64,000 nucleotides of DNA. Origin: Campylobacter mucosalis. GTDB lineage: Bacteria > Campylobacterota > Campylobacteria > Campylobacterales > Campylobacteraceae. How positions within the stretch are numbered: position 1 is the first letter of the stretch; each line of letters starts with the position of its first letter. The notes under the pieces were generated by a model that searched no databases, was not told where the DNA came from, and saw only the letters and a list, made by a program, of their open reading frames with translations. The stretch is taken from NCBI RefSeq assembly GCF_013372205.1, contig NZ_CP053831.1:1116001-1180000 (forward strand), read 5' to 3'. Shown here piece after piece: positions 1 to 10,347 of this stretch. The translations under genes and the position numbers were made by a program.

Positions 1-360
1 TGCATACGGAAAAGACCTTGCGGCTGCTAACATATGAGCCATAGTAAGTTCAACGGCTGCTATAGTGTTTGCCGTAGGCACGTTCATAGCTATGATACCT
101 CGACGTGAACAGCCGTCTATATCGACATTATCAACGCCAACCCCGGCACGAACCACGGCTTTTAGCCTTTTTGCCGAATTTAAAAACTTCTCATCAACAT
201 CGGTCGAGCTTCTAGTGATGGCAACATCGGCTTCGCCTAAAATTTCTAAAAGCTTATCTTTTGGCGTAGAAACTGCGTCTATGACTTTTATGTCTTGCTC
301 TTTAGATAAAATTTCAAAACCAGCCTTGTGAATAGCATCGCAAACTATGATAGTTTTCAT
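1..360 (-). CDS. serA: D-3-phosphoglycerate dehydrogenase, N-terminal part (cut by window edge)
   Basis: Oxidises 3-phosphoglycerate to 3-phosphohydroxypyruvate, the first step of serine synthesis, in the cytoplasm. Only the first 120 codons are visible; the frame is open to base 1. The start reads MKTIIVCDAIHKAGFEIL, followed by ITRSSTDVDEKFL and the family signature VVRAGVGVDNVDI at about residues 69-81, all from the N-terminal substrate-binding domain. The NAD-binding and any ACT domain lie outside. Its ATG overlaps the TGA of the upstream membrane-protein gene (ATGA), so the two are translationally coupled. The pairing of serA with such a small membrane protein downstream of rpsA is, from memory, as in C. 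jejuni. Confidence 0.93.
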   Translation of the reverse strand, partial: MKTIIVCDAIHKAGFEILSKEQDIKVIDAVSTPKDKLLEILGEADVAITRSSTDVDEKFLNSAKRLKAVVRAGVGVDNVDIDGCSRRGIIAMNVPTANTIAAVELTMAHMLAAARSFPYA

Positions 361-839
361 ATCTTTACCTCCGTTACACTTGTATCTATATCGTATTTTC
401 TAAGCTTTAAAATAATCTTTTGCAAAAGCTCAGAGTCTTGCGTATTTAAAAAAATTTGACTCTTTACGCCGTCTTTAATAATTGTAAAATCAACATTGCT
501 ATCTTTTAGAGTCTGCGTCAAACAAAACATAGAATAAACATCGTTTTTATCAATGAAAAGCTGATACGCAGTCTTTTGAGGCTCTTTGTTTTTACGCTTA
601 TAGTGTATAAAAATTTCATTTACTGGCAACACATACTCTTTTTTGCCAAGCCCAGCAAGATCTTTTACCCAGCTTGTCTGTTGCTCTTTGGTTAAATTCT
701 CTTTTGATTGATATGTAGTAGTCGTATCGTTAGATAGGGAGGCGGTGTCTGAGTTTGCAAATTTATACAGATAAACACCGCTAATACCCACTAAAATAAG
801 CAAGAGCAAAACAACAGCTAAAAGAGTGTTTTTACCCAT
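357..839 (-). CDS. Small single-pass membrane or periplasmic protein, unknown function
   Basis: A 160-residue protein with a hydrophobic N-terminal segment (about residues 5-26, LLAVVLLLLILVGISGVYLY) and a soluble remainder, predicted periplasmic. The start is ATG directly downstream of rpsA, and the stop overlaps the serA start. The C-terminal half (about 90-160) has alternating hydrophobic and charged stretches, as in a small alpha/beta fold of the SPOR or ACT type, but I cannot assign a family. Its place between rpsA and serA appears conserved in Campylobacter. No function is claimed. Confidence 0.75.
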   Translation of the reverse strand: MGKNTLLAVVLLLLILVGISGVYLYKFANSDTASLSNDTTTTYQSKENLTKEQQTSWVKDLAGLGKKEYVLPVNEIFIHYKRKNKEPQKTAYQLFIDKNDVYSMFCLTQTLKDSNVDFTIIKDGVKSQIFLNTQDSELLQKIILKLRKYDIDTSVTEVKI

Positions 840-848
840 TGCAAATTA

Positions 849-2501
849 TTATTTTAATTGCTCTTTAATAATGTCGCCAAGAGTCATCTTGTCATCACTA
901 TTTATCTCGTTTAGAACTTCACGCTCTTTTGCACGAGCCAACTGGCGAATGCTTAGACGTATGCGATTTTTCTTTTCATCTATAAAGGCTATACTTGCCT
1001 CTATATCATCGCCTATGTTTAAAGTAGCCACATCTACATTGCCAAGGTCTTCTTTTCTAATAAGCGCGTCAACATTTTCGCCAAGCTCAACAAACACGCC
1101 AAAATCTTTGATATCGCGAATTTTACCCTTTATAGCTTCGCCGATATTGTGTTTTTTAGCAAATTCGCCAACTGGGCTTTGTTTTAGCTCTTTTATGCTA
1201 AGTGAAATTTTCTGCTCTTTGTCGTCGATTTTAGAAATTTTAACTTCTATCTCATCGCCAACTTTAAAGATATCTTTGCACTTTTGACTTCTATCCCAAG
1301 ACGCATCTTCGTTGTGCAATAAACCCTCAACACAACCTATACGAACAAATGCACCAAAAGCCGTAGTTGTAGTTACCACGCCTTTTACTACGTCACCCTC
1401 TTTAAATTTAGATTTAAACTCATCAAATGGTTTTGGTAGTAAATTTTTAAGGCTCACTCTTAATCTACGATCTTTAGCGTCTATTTCAATAACTTCAACG
1501 TCAATCTCTTCGCCCTCAGTTATGTGATCTTTTGGATTTTTGATATTTTTATCCCACGAAATTTCAGAGATGTGCAAAAAGCCCTCAATATCATTGCCAA
1601 GATCGACAAATGCACCATAAGGCTCGATATTACTAACTATAACTTTTATAGTATCACCAACTTCTAAGCCATCTTTTATCTCATCCCAAGGATCTGGAGT
1701 TGCAGCTTTTATAGATAGTGAAAGGTGGCGTTTTTCGTTGTCATAACTCATAACTTTTACTAAAACTTTATCGCCCTCTTTGTAAATAGAACTTGGATTT
1801 ACTGGACCTTTGTAGCTTATCTCGCTGTAGTGAACCAAGCCATCAACACCGCCAACGTCTACAAACATACCATAGGTTGTGATTTTTTTGATAGTGCCTT
1901 CCATTACATCAGCGTTATCAACTATGCCTAAAAGTGCCTCTTTGCGTTTTTTTCTGTCTTCATCAAGTAGTTTTTTGCGTGAAACTACGATACTTTGCTC
2001 ATCTTTATCAACTTTTATTATTTTTACTTTATAGCTTTTGCCGACTATATCGTTTGAATTTTTAAATCCACTTTGAGTTTTTGGTAGGAAAAATTCAACA
2101 CCATTTGCGTCAGTAGCGACAAACCCACCTTTGTTTTTACCAACGATTTTAACATCAATCGGCTCGGCAAATTTCTCAGGATCGTAAGCGTCAATGAAAG
2201 CTTTAACTTTCTCTTTTCTAAGTGCTTTTTTGTGAGATACAACACCACGACCAGTGATTACAACCTTTATCGTATCACCTACGTTGTAAAGCAAATTTCC
2301 CTTTGCGTCTGTAATCTCAGAAAGTGGCAATCTACCCTCTGACTTTTTACCAATATCCACTAAAGCCTCATCGCCTCTAATCTCAACGATAGTGCCTTCG
2401 CTATCCTCTTCAGTCTTTTTAAAAGACTCCTCTAACATCGCAGCAAAATCAACATCGTCAATGTCGTCTGCCTTAAACTGAACGCTTTTGTTCACAGCCA
2501 T
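849..2501 (-). CDS. rpsA: 30S ribosomal protein S1
   Basis: Binds mRNA on the small ribosomal subunit and helps initiation on structured or weak-SD messages. The 550-residue protein is a chain of S1 (OB-fold) repeats, recognisable by recurring segments such as TTYGMFVDVGGVDGLVH, NIEPYGAFVDLGNDIEGFLH, TTTAFGAFVRIGCVEGLLH and IKDFGVFVELGENVDALI, after a less typical N-terminal repeat (EGTIVEIRGDEALVDIG). Length is normal for the epsilonproteobacterial form. The start is ATG with an AAGGAT Shine-Dalgarno sequence. It is separated from the phosphatase gene upstream by an 84-bp gap that may hold its own promoter. Confidence 0.97.
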   Translation of the reverse strand: MAVNKSVQFKADDIDDVDFAAMLEESFKKTEEDSEGTIVEIRGDEALVDIGKKSEGRLPLSEITDAKGNLLYNVGDTIKVVITGRGVVSHKKALRKEKVKAFIDAYDPEKFAEPIDVKIVGKNKGGFVATDANGVEFFLPKTQSGFKNSNDIVGKSYKVKIIKVDKDEQSIVVSRKKLLDEDRKKRKEALLGIVDNADVMEGTIKKITTYGMFVDVGGVDGLVHYSEISYKGPVNPSSIYKEGDKVLVKVMSYDNEKRHLSLSIKAATPDPWDEIKDGLEVGDTIKVIVSNIEPYGAFVDLGNDIEGFLHISEISWDKNIKNPKDHITEGEEIDVEVIEIDAKDRRLRVSLKNLLPKPFDEFKSKFKEGDVVKGVVTTTTAFGAFVRIGCVEGLLHNEDASWDRSQKCKDIFKVGDEIEVKISKIDDKEQKISLSIKELKQSPVGEFAKKHNIGEAIKGKIRDIKDFGVFVELGENVDALIRKEDLGNVDVATLNIGDDIEASIAFIDEKKNRIRLSIRQLARAKEREVLNEINSDDKMTLGDIIKEQLK

Positions 2502-2585
2502 CTTAATCCTTTGAAAATTTTAGTATTTACCAAAAAAGAGTAAATTGCCTGATTTTAGCCAAAAAAGGCTTATTTGGTGCTAAAT

Positions 2586-3041
2586 TTAAAAAATAAATTT
2601 TAGCTCTTTTAAAAAGCCTTCAAGTCCTAGCATAATATCATCGTAAGTTTTATCAAAATCTCCGCTATACCAAGGGTCAGCAATATCCCTATCAAGCCCA
2701 GCAAAGCTTAAAAGCTTAAAGGTTTTTTTAGCGTCAAAACTAGTAAATTTTGCTAAATTTTTAATGTTTTGAGTATCCATAGCAATTATGTAATCATAAT
2801 CTTTAAAATCTTGATTTGTAATCTGAACGGCTCTGTGTGGCACGAGCGGAATTTCTAGGCTTTTTAGCTTATTTGCTGTGCCAAAATGCGGAGGAAAGCC
2901 TATCTCATCGGTGCTTGTTGCAGCTGAGTTTATCTGAAATTTATCGCTTAGCCCACGCTTTTTTACAATGTGTGTAAAAACCGACTCCGCCATTGTGCTT
3001 CGGCAGATATTGCCGTGACAGACAAACAGAACTTTTATCAC
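2586..3041 (-). CDS. Low-molecular-weight protein-tyrosine-phosphatase family protein
   Basis: 151 residues with the complete LMW-PTP active site near the N terminus, VCHGNICRST (CX5R(S/T), nucleophile Cys about residue 8), and the C-terminal general-acid loop DPWYSGDF at about 124-131. Family members dephosphorylate phosphotyrosine proteins, or arsenate in the related arsenate reductases; the DPWY loop favours the phosphatase branch. The start is GTG, overlapping the ispH stop (GTGA), with an AAGGTGAG ribosome-binding site. No tyrosine kinase or capsule gene is nearby, so the substrate is unknown. I recall the C. jejuni rpsA-ispH pair without this gene, so it may be an insertion in this lineage. 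Confidence 0.88.
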   Translation of the reverse strand: MIKVLFVCHGNICRSTMAESVFTHIVKKRGLSDKFQINSAATSTDEIGFPPHFGTANKLKSLEIPLVPHRAVQITNQDFKDYDYIIAMDTQNIKNLAKFTSFDAKKTFKLLSFAGLDRDIADPWYSGDFDKTYDDIMLGLEGFLKELKFIF

Positions 3042-3874
3042 ATCTCACCTTTTATTAAATTAATCTTATCCACAACCCTTTGAATAACCCAATCAGGTGT
3101 GCTAGCTCCAGCTGCCACGCCACATAAATTTTTAGCTTCAAACCACGATTTTTCAAGCTCGGCCTCGTTTTCTATTAGGTAGCTATCATCACAAAACTGC
3201 TTTGAAATGTAGTAAAGTTGCTTTGTGTTTGAGCTGTTTTTACCACCGATAATTATCATCACATCGGCACGAGTTGATAGCTCTCTTGTAGCTTCTTGGT
3301 TTTCAAAAGTGGCATTACAAATAGTGTTAAAAACCCTAACCTCTTTAACTTTTAACATTAAAAAATTAACAATTTGGCTAAATTTTTCAAATTTTCGTGT
3401 CGTTTGGCTTAAAACGGCGACCCTTTGAGATAGCCTTATATTTTCAAGCTCACTCTCATCAAGCACGACAAATACCTTGCCCTTTGCATAGGACTTTACA
3501 CCCTTAATCTCTGGGTGATTTTCATCGCCAAAGATGACGATATCATAGCCTTCATCGCTCATTTTTTCACAAATTTGCTGTGGTTTTGTAACAAACGGGC
3601 AAGTTGCGTCGATGATATTTATCCCGCTGTTTTTTAGGCTTTCAAGGTCGGCTTTTGTAATGCCGTGAGTGCGGATGATCGCCTTTTTCTCATCGGTTAA
3701 ATCGTTAATGCCGTCAAGCGTTTTTACGTTAAAATTTTGCTCTAAGCGGTTTATCTCTTCGTTGTTGTGAATGAGTGGTCCGATCGTTGAAGCGTCTTTG
3801 GCATTTTCAGCGATTTTTATCGCCCTTTTTACGCCAAAACAAAAGCCATAACTACTAGCAAGTTCAATCTTCAA
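3038..3874 (-). CDS. ispH: 4-hydroxy-3-methylbut-2-enyl diphosphate reductase
   Basis: Last enzyme of the non-mevalonate isoprenoid pathway, reducing HMBPP to IPP and DMAPP with an iron-sulfur cluster. At 278 residues the length is typical. The three conserved cluster cysteines lie in SYGFCFGVKRA (about residue 12), DATCPFV (about 93) and NTICNATFENQ (about 186). The start is TTG, overlapping the 3' end of aroA by 11 bp; the only good upstream purine run is the GGGGGCTAGGG inside aroA. It sits in the pheS-pheT-aroA-ispH chain, so it is probably co-transcribed with it. Confidence 0.96.
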   Translation of the reverse strand: MKIELASSYGFCFGVKRAIKIAENAKDASTIGPLIHNNEEINRLEQNFNVKTLDGINDLTDEKKAIIRTHGITKADLESLKNSGINIIDATCPFVTKPQQICEKMSDEGYDIVIFGDENHPEIKGVKSYAKGKVFVVLDESELENIRLSQRVAVLSQTTRKFEKFSQIVNFLMLKVKEVRVFNTICNATFENQEATRELSTRADVMIIIGGKNSSNTKQLYYISKQFCDDSYLIENEAELEKSWFEAKNLCGVAAGASTPDWVIQRVVDKINLIKGEM

Positions 3875-5138
3875 CCCTAGCCCCCATTTGCCTTAAAATA
3901 TCACTAAAATTTGGAAACGATGTGGCAATAAATTCGCTCTTTAAAATATCCATACCACAGCTAAGCCCTAAAATCGCAAAGCTCATCGCTATCCTGTGAT
4001 CGCCGTGGCTGTCAATAACAGCACTTTTTGCCACGCCACCTTTTACGCTAAATCCATCATCAAACTCGCTAACTTCAATACCACAAGCCTTAAGACCAGC
4101 CACGACAACGCCTATCCTATCGCTCTCTTTTACCCTTAGCTCAGCAGCGTTTCTTAACGTGCTTACGCCCTGTGCAACGCTAAAAGCCACAGCCAAAGCT
4201 GGTGCCTCATCAATAAGCCACGAGATATTTTCGCTTACATCGGCAGCTTTAAGTTTGGCGTATTTTATCTCTATCTCGCCGATCTCTTCGTATTTTTCGC
4301 TAGTTTTTGTAAATTTTATATCAGCACCCATTTTTTCTAAAATTTTATAAGCTTCAATGCGAGTTTTGTTTAAAAGCACGTTTTTTAGCACGATATGTGA
4401 GCCTGGCACAACACAAGCGGCGACTGCAAAAAAGAAGGCTGAGCTTGGGTCGTTTGGCACTGAAATTTCAAGTGGATTTAATGGTTTAGTCATCGCTTCT
4501 AGCTTTATAACGCCGTTTTCATCGCTAATTTTAGCACCCATACCTTTTAACATTCGCTCAGTGTGATCACGACTTAACTCATCCTCGCTAAACTCACAAC
4601 CATTTGAGTAAAGCCCGGCTAAAAGCAAAGCGGTCTTAATCTGAGCAGAGCTGATTTCACTCTTAAATTTAAAATAATCAAGCTTTTTGCCACGTATACA
4701 AAGTGGTGCTTTATCGCCGTCGCTCGTGCCATCAATCCTAGCTCCGACCTTAATAAGTGGCTTTGCAACACGTGCCATTGGGCGATTGTTTAGGTATTTA
4801 TCGCCACTTAACACAAAAAATCCGTCCTGTGCGGCAAGAAGCCCCATAAAAACTCTCATCGCAGTCCCAGAGTTACCGCACTCTAAAACCACCTTTGGCT
4901 CGGCGATTTTTGCTGGTGGAGTGATCGTTATAGTGCCGTTTTCATCAGTTATAACGGCCCCTAGTTCACGCACGATATTTAGCGTATTTAGCGTGTCTTC
5001 GGCTCTTAAATAGTTTTTTATGACGCTTTTTTTATCGCTTAAAAGCGAGAAAATCGCACATCTGTGAGAGATTGACTTATCAGATGCGATATTTGTTAGC
5101 TCTGCAATTAGCGGTTTTGTTTGAGCAAAAACTCTCAT
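3864..5138 (-). CDS. aroA: 3-phosphoshikimate 1-carboxyvinyltransferase (EPSP synthase)
   Basis: Transfers enolpyruvyl from PEP to shikimate-3-phosphate in the aromatic amino acid and chorismate pathway. 424 residues. Visible motifs are DKSISHRCAIF (N-terminal Lys-Ser phosphate site), LECGNSGTAMR (PEP site, about 87-97), NNRPM, and the C-terminal RVKESDRI. The start ATG overlaps the pheT TGA (ATGA). Its product feeds chorismate to the pabB gene found elsewhere in this window. Confidence 0.97.
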   Translation of the reverse strand: MRVFAQTKPLIAELTNIASDKSISHRCAIFSLLSDKKSVIKNYLRAEDTLNTLNIVRELGAVITDENGTITITPPAKIAEPKVVLECGNSGTAMRVFMGLLAAQDGFFVLSGDKYLNNRPMARVAKPLIKVGARIDGTSDGDKAPLCIRGKKLDYFKFKSEISSAQIKTALLLAGLYSNGCEFSEDELSRDHTERMLKGMGAKISDENGVIKLEAMTKPLNPLEISVPNDPSSAFFFAVAACVVPGSHIVLKNVLLNKTRIEAYKILEKMGADIKFTKTSEKYEEIGEIEIKYAKLKAADVSENISWLIDEAPALAVAFSVAQGVSTLRNAAELRVKESDRIGVVVAGLKACGIEVSEFDDGFSVKGGVAKSAVIDSHGDHRIAMSFAILGLSCGMDILKSEFIATSFPNFSDILRQMGARVED

Positions 5139-7465
5139 CTTATACCTACGCTTAATTTTTCATTTAGCTTGGCTAAAATTTTATCCATTAGCACGGCTAC
5201 TTCATCATCCGTAAGCGATGAGTTCATATCCTGAAATGTAAATTTCACACTTAAACTTACGTTTTTACCAAGCTCATTTGAGTGATAAATATCAACTGGC
5301 AAAAACTCTTTTAGGGTAGGAATTTTTAGCTCATTTATTGCCTCTTTTATAAGCCTAAACTCCATATCACTAGGCACGATAAGGCTTAAATCACGGCTAA
5401 TACTAGGGAATTTTGAGTAAGGCACGGCCTTAATAGGCTCGTGATTTAGGGCGTCAAAATAGATCTCGCAAAGATACGTTTTAGGCAGATCTCTAAGGTC
5501 TGCAAATTTTACATGAAGTCGTCCGATATAACCTATCTCTACGCCATTTTTATAAATTTTAGCCTGTTCAAATGGGCTTAAATAGGCTATTTCATCGCTT
5601 TTTGTTAGCTCAAACTCGCCTATTACGTTCTTAATACTATTTGCAAAGCTTAAAAAATCAACTTCGGCGATTTTAACACCATTTACAAGGCTTGGCTCTT
5701 TTAAAAGTCCAGCGTGGATAAAGCCAAAACGTGAGCTTTGATCGCCATTTTGGTTAAAAACAGCACCATACTCAAAGAGTTTTACCGAGCGTTTTTGGTT
5801 TTTTATATTTTTTTCAGCCGAGCTTAAAAGATGATTTATAAGCGTTGGGCGAAGCTCGTTTAGCTCGTTATTTATAGGATTTGCAATCTGCGCTTTACAA
5901 GGTGTAAAGCCTAAAATTTTAAGCTCATCGGCACTATCAAAAACATAATGAACGCTCTCAAAAAATCCAGCACTTGCTGATTTTTTTCTTAAATCTAGTG
6001 CAAATTTGTAGCGTTTATAGGTGTTATTTAGGCGGTTTTCTTCACTAAATTTCATCGGTTTTGAAGCGATATTATCAATACCAACAATCCTGACAATCTC
6101 CTCACAAACATCGTGAGAATTTACGATATCGTGACGGAATAGTGGAATTTTGACATTAAAAATTTCAGCCTCTTGGTTAAAATTTATCTCAAAACCAAGC
6201 TTTTTTAATATCCTTAAAATATCGTTTCTTTCTATCTTTTGACCGATCATCTTATCTATCTCAGCAAGTGAGAAATTTAGCATTTTTTGCTCACGTTTCA
6301 TCACGTGTTGCGAAACTCCACCATAAAGAGCAAGTTCTTTAAATGTGCTAAATTTTCTAAACAAAAACTCAACACCAAATGCCAAAAATGGCTCACTACC
6401 TCTACTAGATCGATACAAATGCTCATCTCTTGGCATTTGTTTATCAAGAGCGGTTGTTTGGGCTATGACATCTGGGCTGCTAAAACTAGCCTCTATAATG
6501 GCTATTTTTGTATCATCGCTAATCCTTGCAAAATCACTCTGATACACACCCACAACGCCTAAAATTTTACCATCGCTACTTATAATGCTTTCTTCGTTTT
6601 TGCCTTTTTTAATATCAAAATTTGCACGTTCATCAACTGAAAGTTTGTCAAAATCATAAGCCCTAAACAAAACTCCAGTGCTGTATGTAGCATAATCAAG
6701 CAATCTTTCTAAATTATTTGTCTTTTTGCAATCCATAAGTGCCAAACGAAGCGAAGTAAGTAGGTTTTCACAAATTTTCTCTTTTATCCCAACAGCCTTA
6801 TATAAAACCGAGCTGTTTAGGCCCTCATCGGCACGTAAAGATATGAGTCTGCCTATGCCTGGTAGATTATCAGCGTCCTCATAAGGAGTGCTCTCTTTTA
6901 AATTTAGATCAAGTGCGACGCCAAGCTCTCTAGCGATACCATTTATACTGTTTGCGTCGCCTCTATTTGCGGTAATATCAATCTCAATAATCGCGTCGTT
7001 AAAGCACTCAAAATCGGCAATTTTTTTACCAAGCTCAAGTTTGCCAATACTCTCATCAAGCACCATTATGCCGTCATTTGTCTTTGCAAGTCCAAGTTCA
7101 GTTGATGAGCAAATCATACCACAGCTCTCAACCCCGCGAAGCTTTGCTTTTTTAATCTCAAGTCCATTTGGCATAACCGCACCGATTAGGGCAACTGGCA
7201 CAAACTGCCCTGCTTCAACGTTTTTTGCACCACAAACAATTTGTAAAATTTCACTGCCGATATCGACTTGGCATATGTTTAGTTTATCAGCGTCTGGGTG
7301 CTTATCTTTGCTAGTTACATATCCTACGACTATATTTTGTGGAATTTTTATCTCTTTAAAACCATCAACTTCAAAGCCAATCGAGTTTAGTGTCTTTAAA
7401 ATTTTCTCCGTGCCAAAAGCACTTAAATCAACCCATTCATTTAACCAATTTTTTGAAATTATCAT
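5135..7465 (-). CDS. pheT: Phenylalanine--tRNA ligase beta subunit
   Basis: Large subunit of the alpha2-beta2 synthetase that charges tRNA-Phe. 776 residues, normal for the bacterial form. N-terminal tRNA-binding (EMAP-like) domain with [15 protein letters not shown] at about 58-72, then B3/B4 editing region, B5, and C-terminal anticodon-binding (FDX-ACB) domain with [16 protein letters not shown]. The ATG overlaps the pheS stop by 4 bp, so the two subunits are coupled. Confidence 0.97.
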   Translation of the reverse strand: MIISKNWLNEWVDLSAFGTEKILKTLNSIGFEVDGFKEIKIPQNIVVGYVTSKDKHPDADKLNICQVDIGSEILQIVCGAKNVEAGQFVPVALIGAVMPNGLEIKKAKLRGVESCGMICSSTELGLAKTNDGIMVLDESIGKLELGKKIADFECFNDAIIEIDITANRGDANSINGIARELGVALDLNLKESTPYEDADNLPGIGRLISLRADEGLNSSVLYKAVGIKEKICENLLTSLRLALMDCKKTNNLERLLDYATYSTGVLFRAYDFDKLSVDERANFDIKKGKNEESIISSDGKILGVVGVYQSDFARISDDTKIAIIEASFSSPDVIAQTTALDKQMPRDEHLYRSSRGSEPFLAFGVEFLFRKFSTFKELALYGGVSQHVMKREQKMLNFSLAEIDKMIGQKIERNDILRILKKLGFEINFNQEAEIFNVKIPLFRHDIVNSHDVCEEIVRIVGIDNIASKPMKFSEENRLNNTYKRYKFALDLRKKSASAGFFESVHYVFDSADELKILGFTPCKAQIANPINNELNELRPTLINHLLSSAEKNIKNQKRSVKLFEYGAVFNQNGDQSSRFGFIHAGLLKEPSLVNGVKIAEVDFLSFANSIKNVIGEFELTKSDEIAYLSPFEQAKIYKNGVEIGYIGRLHVKFADLRDLPKTYLCEIYFDALNHEPIKAVPYSKFPSISRDLSLIVPSDMEFRLIKEAINELKIPTLKEFLPVDIYHSNELGKNVSLSVKFTFQDMNSSLTDDEVAVLMDKILAKLNEKLSVGIR

Positions 7466-8454
7466 CTAAACTGCTCCAATAATCTTAAATCTCCCTCAAA
7501 AAGCGACCTTAAATCAGGCACTCTGTGAAGCAACATCGCAAATCGCTCAACACCAAGTCCAAAGGCATAACCACTCACATCTTTATAGCCAACTGCCTTA
7601 AATACATTTGGATCAACTACCCCACAACCTAAAACTTCAAGCCAAGTGGTGTGCTTACAAACCCGACAACCCTCGCCGTGACAGAAAATACAACTAATAT
7701 CAACCTCGGCACTAGGCTCAGTAAACGGGAAAAAACTAGGGCGAAAACGCACTTTAACATCGCCAAACATATATTTTAAGAAATTTTCAAGCATACTTTT
7801 TAAATTCGCAAAACTCACGCTATCGCCCTGCTCCACGACAAGTCCCTCAACCTGATGAAACATCGGCGTATGCGTAACGTCAAAATCACGCCTAAATACA
7901 CTACCAGGTGCTATCATACGAATTGGTGGCTTTGAGCTTAGCATTTTTCTAATCTGAACCGGACTTGTATGAGTGCGTAAAAGACGGCTATCCTTTAGAT
8001 AAAACGTATCTTGCATATCACGTGCTGGATGGTATTTTGGCAAATTTAGAGCCTCAAAATTGTGAAAATCGTCCTCAATCAAAGGTCCAGTTTCAAGTGA
8101 GAAATTTTGACTTACAAAATACTCAATAATCCTGTCCATAACGTCCATAACAGGATGAATCGCCCCAGTTTGCAAAGGTTCGTTAAATAGGCTAATATCA
8201 ACAGCATCTTGCTTCATTTTTGCCAAAACTTCAAACTCATTTAACTCATCTTTTTTAGCTTCAAGCAAAGCACCAAGCTCATCTCGCTGTCTATTTAGGC
8301 TCTCAGCAAAATCTTTTTTTGCACTCTCATCAAGCTCTTTAAGCTTAGCAAAACCAGCGGCTAAAATCCCTTTTTTGCCAAAAATTTCAAGCCTAATCTT
8401 TTCAAGTTCGGCTAAATTTTGACAATTTTTTATCTCATTTACAAAATCTCTCAA
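7462..8454 (-). CDS. pheS: Phenylalanine--tRNA ligase alpha subunit
   Basis: Catalytic subunit of phenylalanyl-tRNA synthetase. Class II motifs are visible: [21 protein letters not shown], the motif-2 loop [19 protein letters not shown], and the C-terminal motif-3 segment [13 protein letters not shown] Cys cluster, [12 protein letters not shown], interrupts the C-terminal half. No ATG exists at the 5' end. A TTG at 8460 lies only one base after the AAAAGG ribosome-binding site, whereas the TTG at 8454 has ideal 7-nt spacing, so I place the start there; either is possible. First gene of the run to serA, divergent from hinT. Confidence 0.95.
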   Translation of the reverse strand: MRDFVNEIKNCQNLAELEKIRLEIFGKKGILAAGFAKLKELDESAKKDFAESLNRQRDELGALLEAKKDELNEFEVLAKMKQDAVDISLFNEPLQTGAIHPVMDVMDRIIEYFVSQNFSLETGPLIEDDFHNFEALNLPKYHPARDMQDTFYLKDSRLLRTHTSPVQIRKMLSSKPPIRMIAPGSVFRRDFDVTHTPMFHQVEGLVVEQGDSVSFANLKSMLENFLKYMFGDVKVRFRPSFFPFTEPSAEVDISCIFCHGEGCRVCKHTTWLEVLGCGVVDPNVFKAVGYKDVSGYAFGLGVERFAMLLHRVPDLRSLFEGDLRLLEQFR

Positions 8455-8542
8455 TGTCAAACCTTTTAAAAATTTTGTGTAGATTTTAGTAAAAATTTAT
8501 TAAAAAACGCATAAAAAGACGATATTTTTAGCTCTTATTTGT

Positions 8543-8548
8543 TATAAT
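8543..8548 (+). promoter_or_regulatory. Putative sigma70 -10 box for hinT
   Basis: A perfect TATAAT hexamer lies 25 bp before the hinT ATG, with AGGAG at 8564-8568 as ribosome-binding site. The upstream DNA is T-rich without a clear -35, as usual in Campylobacter. Confidence 0.6.
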
Positions 8549-8573
8549 TAGAAGTTTAAAAAAAGGAGATAAA

Positions 8574-8927
8574 ATGACAATTTTTGAGAAGATCGTAGCT
8601 GGTGAAATTCCTTGCAATAAGGTGCTTGAAAATGAGAAATTTCTAGCATTTCGCGACATAAATCCACGTGCTCCAATCCATATCCTAATAATCCCAAAAA
8701 AGCACTTTGAAAATATCCAAGAGATGGATCCGACTTTAATGGGTGAAATGCTAAGCTTTATCCAAGAACTTGCAAGATTTATCGGTGTAGATAAAAGTGG
8801 TTACCGCTTGATTACAAACTGCGGTGAAAACGGCGGTCAAGAGGTAATGCACCTGCATTTTCATCTACTTGCTGGCAAGAAACTTGACTGGGATAGAACT
8901 AAGGCTAATCCACAATCAACTTTTTAA
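8574..8927 (+). CDS. HIT-family nucleotide-binding hydrolase (HinT-like)
   Basis: 117 residues. The histidine-triad motif appears as VMHLHFHLL at about 102-110, with the N-terminal FEKIVAGEIPCNKVLE and the HILIIPKKH strand typical of the HinT/PKCI branch. Family members hydrolyse AMP-lysine and other phosphoramidates in the cytoplasm. Single gene, divergent from pheS, with its own promoter and a clear AGGAG ribosome-binding site. Confidence 0.94.
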   Translation: MTIFEKIVAGEIPCNKVLENEKFLAFRDINPRAPIHILIIPKKHFENIQEMDPTLMGEMLSFIQELARFIGVDKSGYRLITNCGENGGQEVMHLHFHLLAGKKLDWDRTKANPQSTF

Positions 8928-8935
8928 GTCAAAAC

Positions 8936-8953
8936 ATGAGCCAAACGGCTCAC
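8936..8953. terminator. Candidate hairpin between convergent hinT and argH
   Basis: GAGCC-aaac-GGCTC inverted repeat in the 29-bp gap between the two stops. There is no long T run, so it is only a weak terminator candidate. Confidence 0.35.
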
Positions 8954-8956
8954 TGA

Positions 8957-10345
8957 CTAAATTTGGCTTTTAAGCCAACTATTTATCTCGTTTATTTGTA
9001 CTTCTACGGCTTTGTTTGCGGTGCCACCTCTTGAAACTCTAGCCTCTTTTGAAGTGTTTAAATCGAGAGCCTTGATGGCGTTATCATCTAAATTTTCATC
9101 AACTTCTTTAAGTTCTTTAACACCAAGCTCACTTAAGTCAACGCCTAAATTTTCAGCCTTTGCAACTGCTTTGCCAGTGATAAAGTGTGCTTGTCTAAAT
9201 GGGATATTTTTTTCCCTAACCAAATAATCCGCCAAGTCAGTCGCACTAAGATGTCCTTTTTTGGTCGCATTTAGCATATTTTTACTATTAAATTTAGCAG
9301 TTTTTATCATCTCATTTAGTATGACAACCGAGGTTAAGGCTGTTTTTACACTATCAAAAACACCCTCTTTATCCTCTTGCATATCTTTGTTGTACGCTAG
9401 TGGAAGCCCTTTCATAGTGGTTAATAAGGCTACTAAATTTCCATTTACTCTGCCCGTTTTACCGCGTATAAGCTCTGCCACGTCGGGGTTTTTCTTTTGT
9501 GGCATTATCGAACTTCCAGTCGAGTAAGTGTCACTAATCGTAACAAATCCAAACTCCTGTGAACTCCACAAAATAAGCTCCTCGCAAAGCCTTGAGGCGT
9601 GGGTCATTAAAACACTTATGTTAAATAAAATTTCAAGTGCAAAATCACGATCAGATACGCTATCCATAGCATTTTGAGTAACACCACTAAAACCAAGCTC
9701 ACGTGCTACAAAATCCCTGTCGATGTTATGAGGCGTTCCCGCAAGAGCAGCAGAGCCTAGCGGAGATAGGTTGTTTCTCTCAAATGAGCTTAAAAAGCGT
9801 TCAAAATCACGCTTAAACATAAACGCATACGCCATTAAATGATACGCTAGGCTAACTGGCTGGGCGTGTTGAAGGTGCGTAAAGCCCGGCATAAGCGTAT
9901 CTTTGTGAGAATTTGCAAGATTTGATAAGGTAGATATAAGCTCATAAATTTTAGAGTTTATCTCACGATTTTTAGATAAAACATAAAGTCTAAAATCAAG
10001 TGCGACCTGATCGTTTCTAGAACGAGCTGTGTGAAGTTTGCCACCAAGCTCCTTGCCTATGATCTCGCTTAGGCGTTTTTCAACGCTCATATGAATATCC
10101 TCATCAGCTATTTTAAACTCAAATTTTCCGCTTTGTATCTCGCCCAAAACAGCTTCAAGTCCGTTTATAATCTGCAAGGCTTCGCTCTTTGTGATAATGC
10201 CTTGTTCGCCAAGCATTTTTGCGTGAGCCTTGCTACCAGTGATATCTTCTAGGTATAAATTTTTATCAAATTCTATCGAGGCGTTAAACTCCTCTAAAAG
10301 TTCACTGCTTTCAAGCTCAAATCTACCAGACCACATTTTTTTCAT
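8957..10345 (-). CDS. argH: Argininosuccinate lyase
   Basis: Cleaves argininosuccinate to arginine and fumarate, the last step of arginine synthesis. 462 residues of the fumarase/aspartase superfamily, with the signature [12 protein letters not shown] at about 277-288, [13 protein letters not shown] near 105-117, and TGHLQHAQP-type motif [11 protein letters not shown]. The start is ATG (MKKMWSGRF, typical ArgH N terminus). Directly downstream of the TorD-like gene by 2 bp, probably the same transcript. Confidence 0.96.
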   Translation of the reverse strand: MKKMWSGRFELESSELLEEFNASIEFDKNLYLEDITGSKAHAKMLGEQGIITKSEALQIINGLEAVLGEIQSGKFEFKIADEDIHMSVEKRLSEIIGKELGGKLHTARSRNDQVALDFRLYVLSKNREINSKIYELISTLSNLANSHKDTLMPGFTHLQHAQPVSLAYHLMAYAFMFKRDFERFLSSFERNNLSPLGSAALAGTPHNIDRDFVARELGFSGVTQNAMDSVSDRDFALEILFNISVLMTHASRLCEELILWSSQEFGFVTISDTYSTGSSIMPQKKNPDVAELIRGKTGRVNGNLVALLTTMKGLPLAYNKDMQEDKEGVFDSVKTALTSVVILNEMIKTAKFNSKNMLNATKKGHLSATDLADYLVREKNIPFRQAHFITGKAVAKAENLGVDLSELGVKELKEVDENLDDNAIKALDLNTSKEARVSRGGTANKAVEVQINEINSWLKSQI

Positions 10346-10347
10346 AG

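Noticed and set aside
826-1287. 153-residue plus-strand open frame
   Set aside because: Antisense to rpsA; composition is a shadow of the S1 repeats.
6888-7469. 193-residue open frame on the plus strand
   Set aside because: Antisense to pheT, with low-complexity Ser/Ile/Phe-rich composition typical of the complement of a real gene and no ribosome-binding site.
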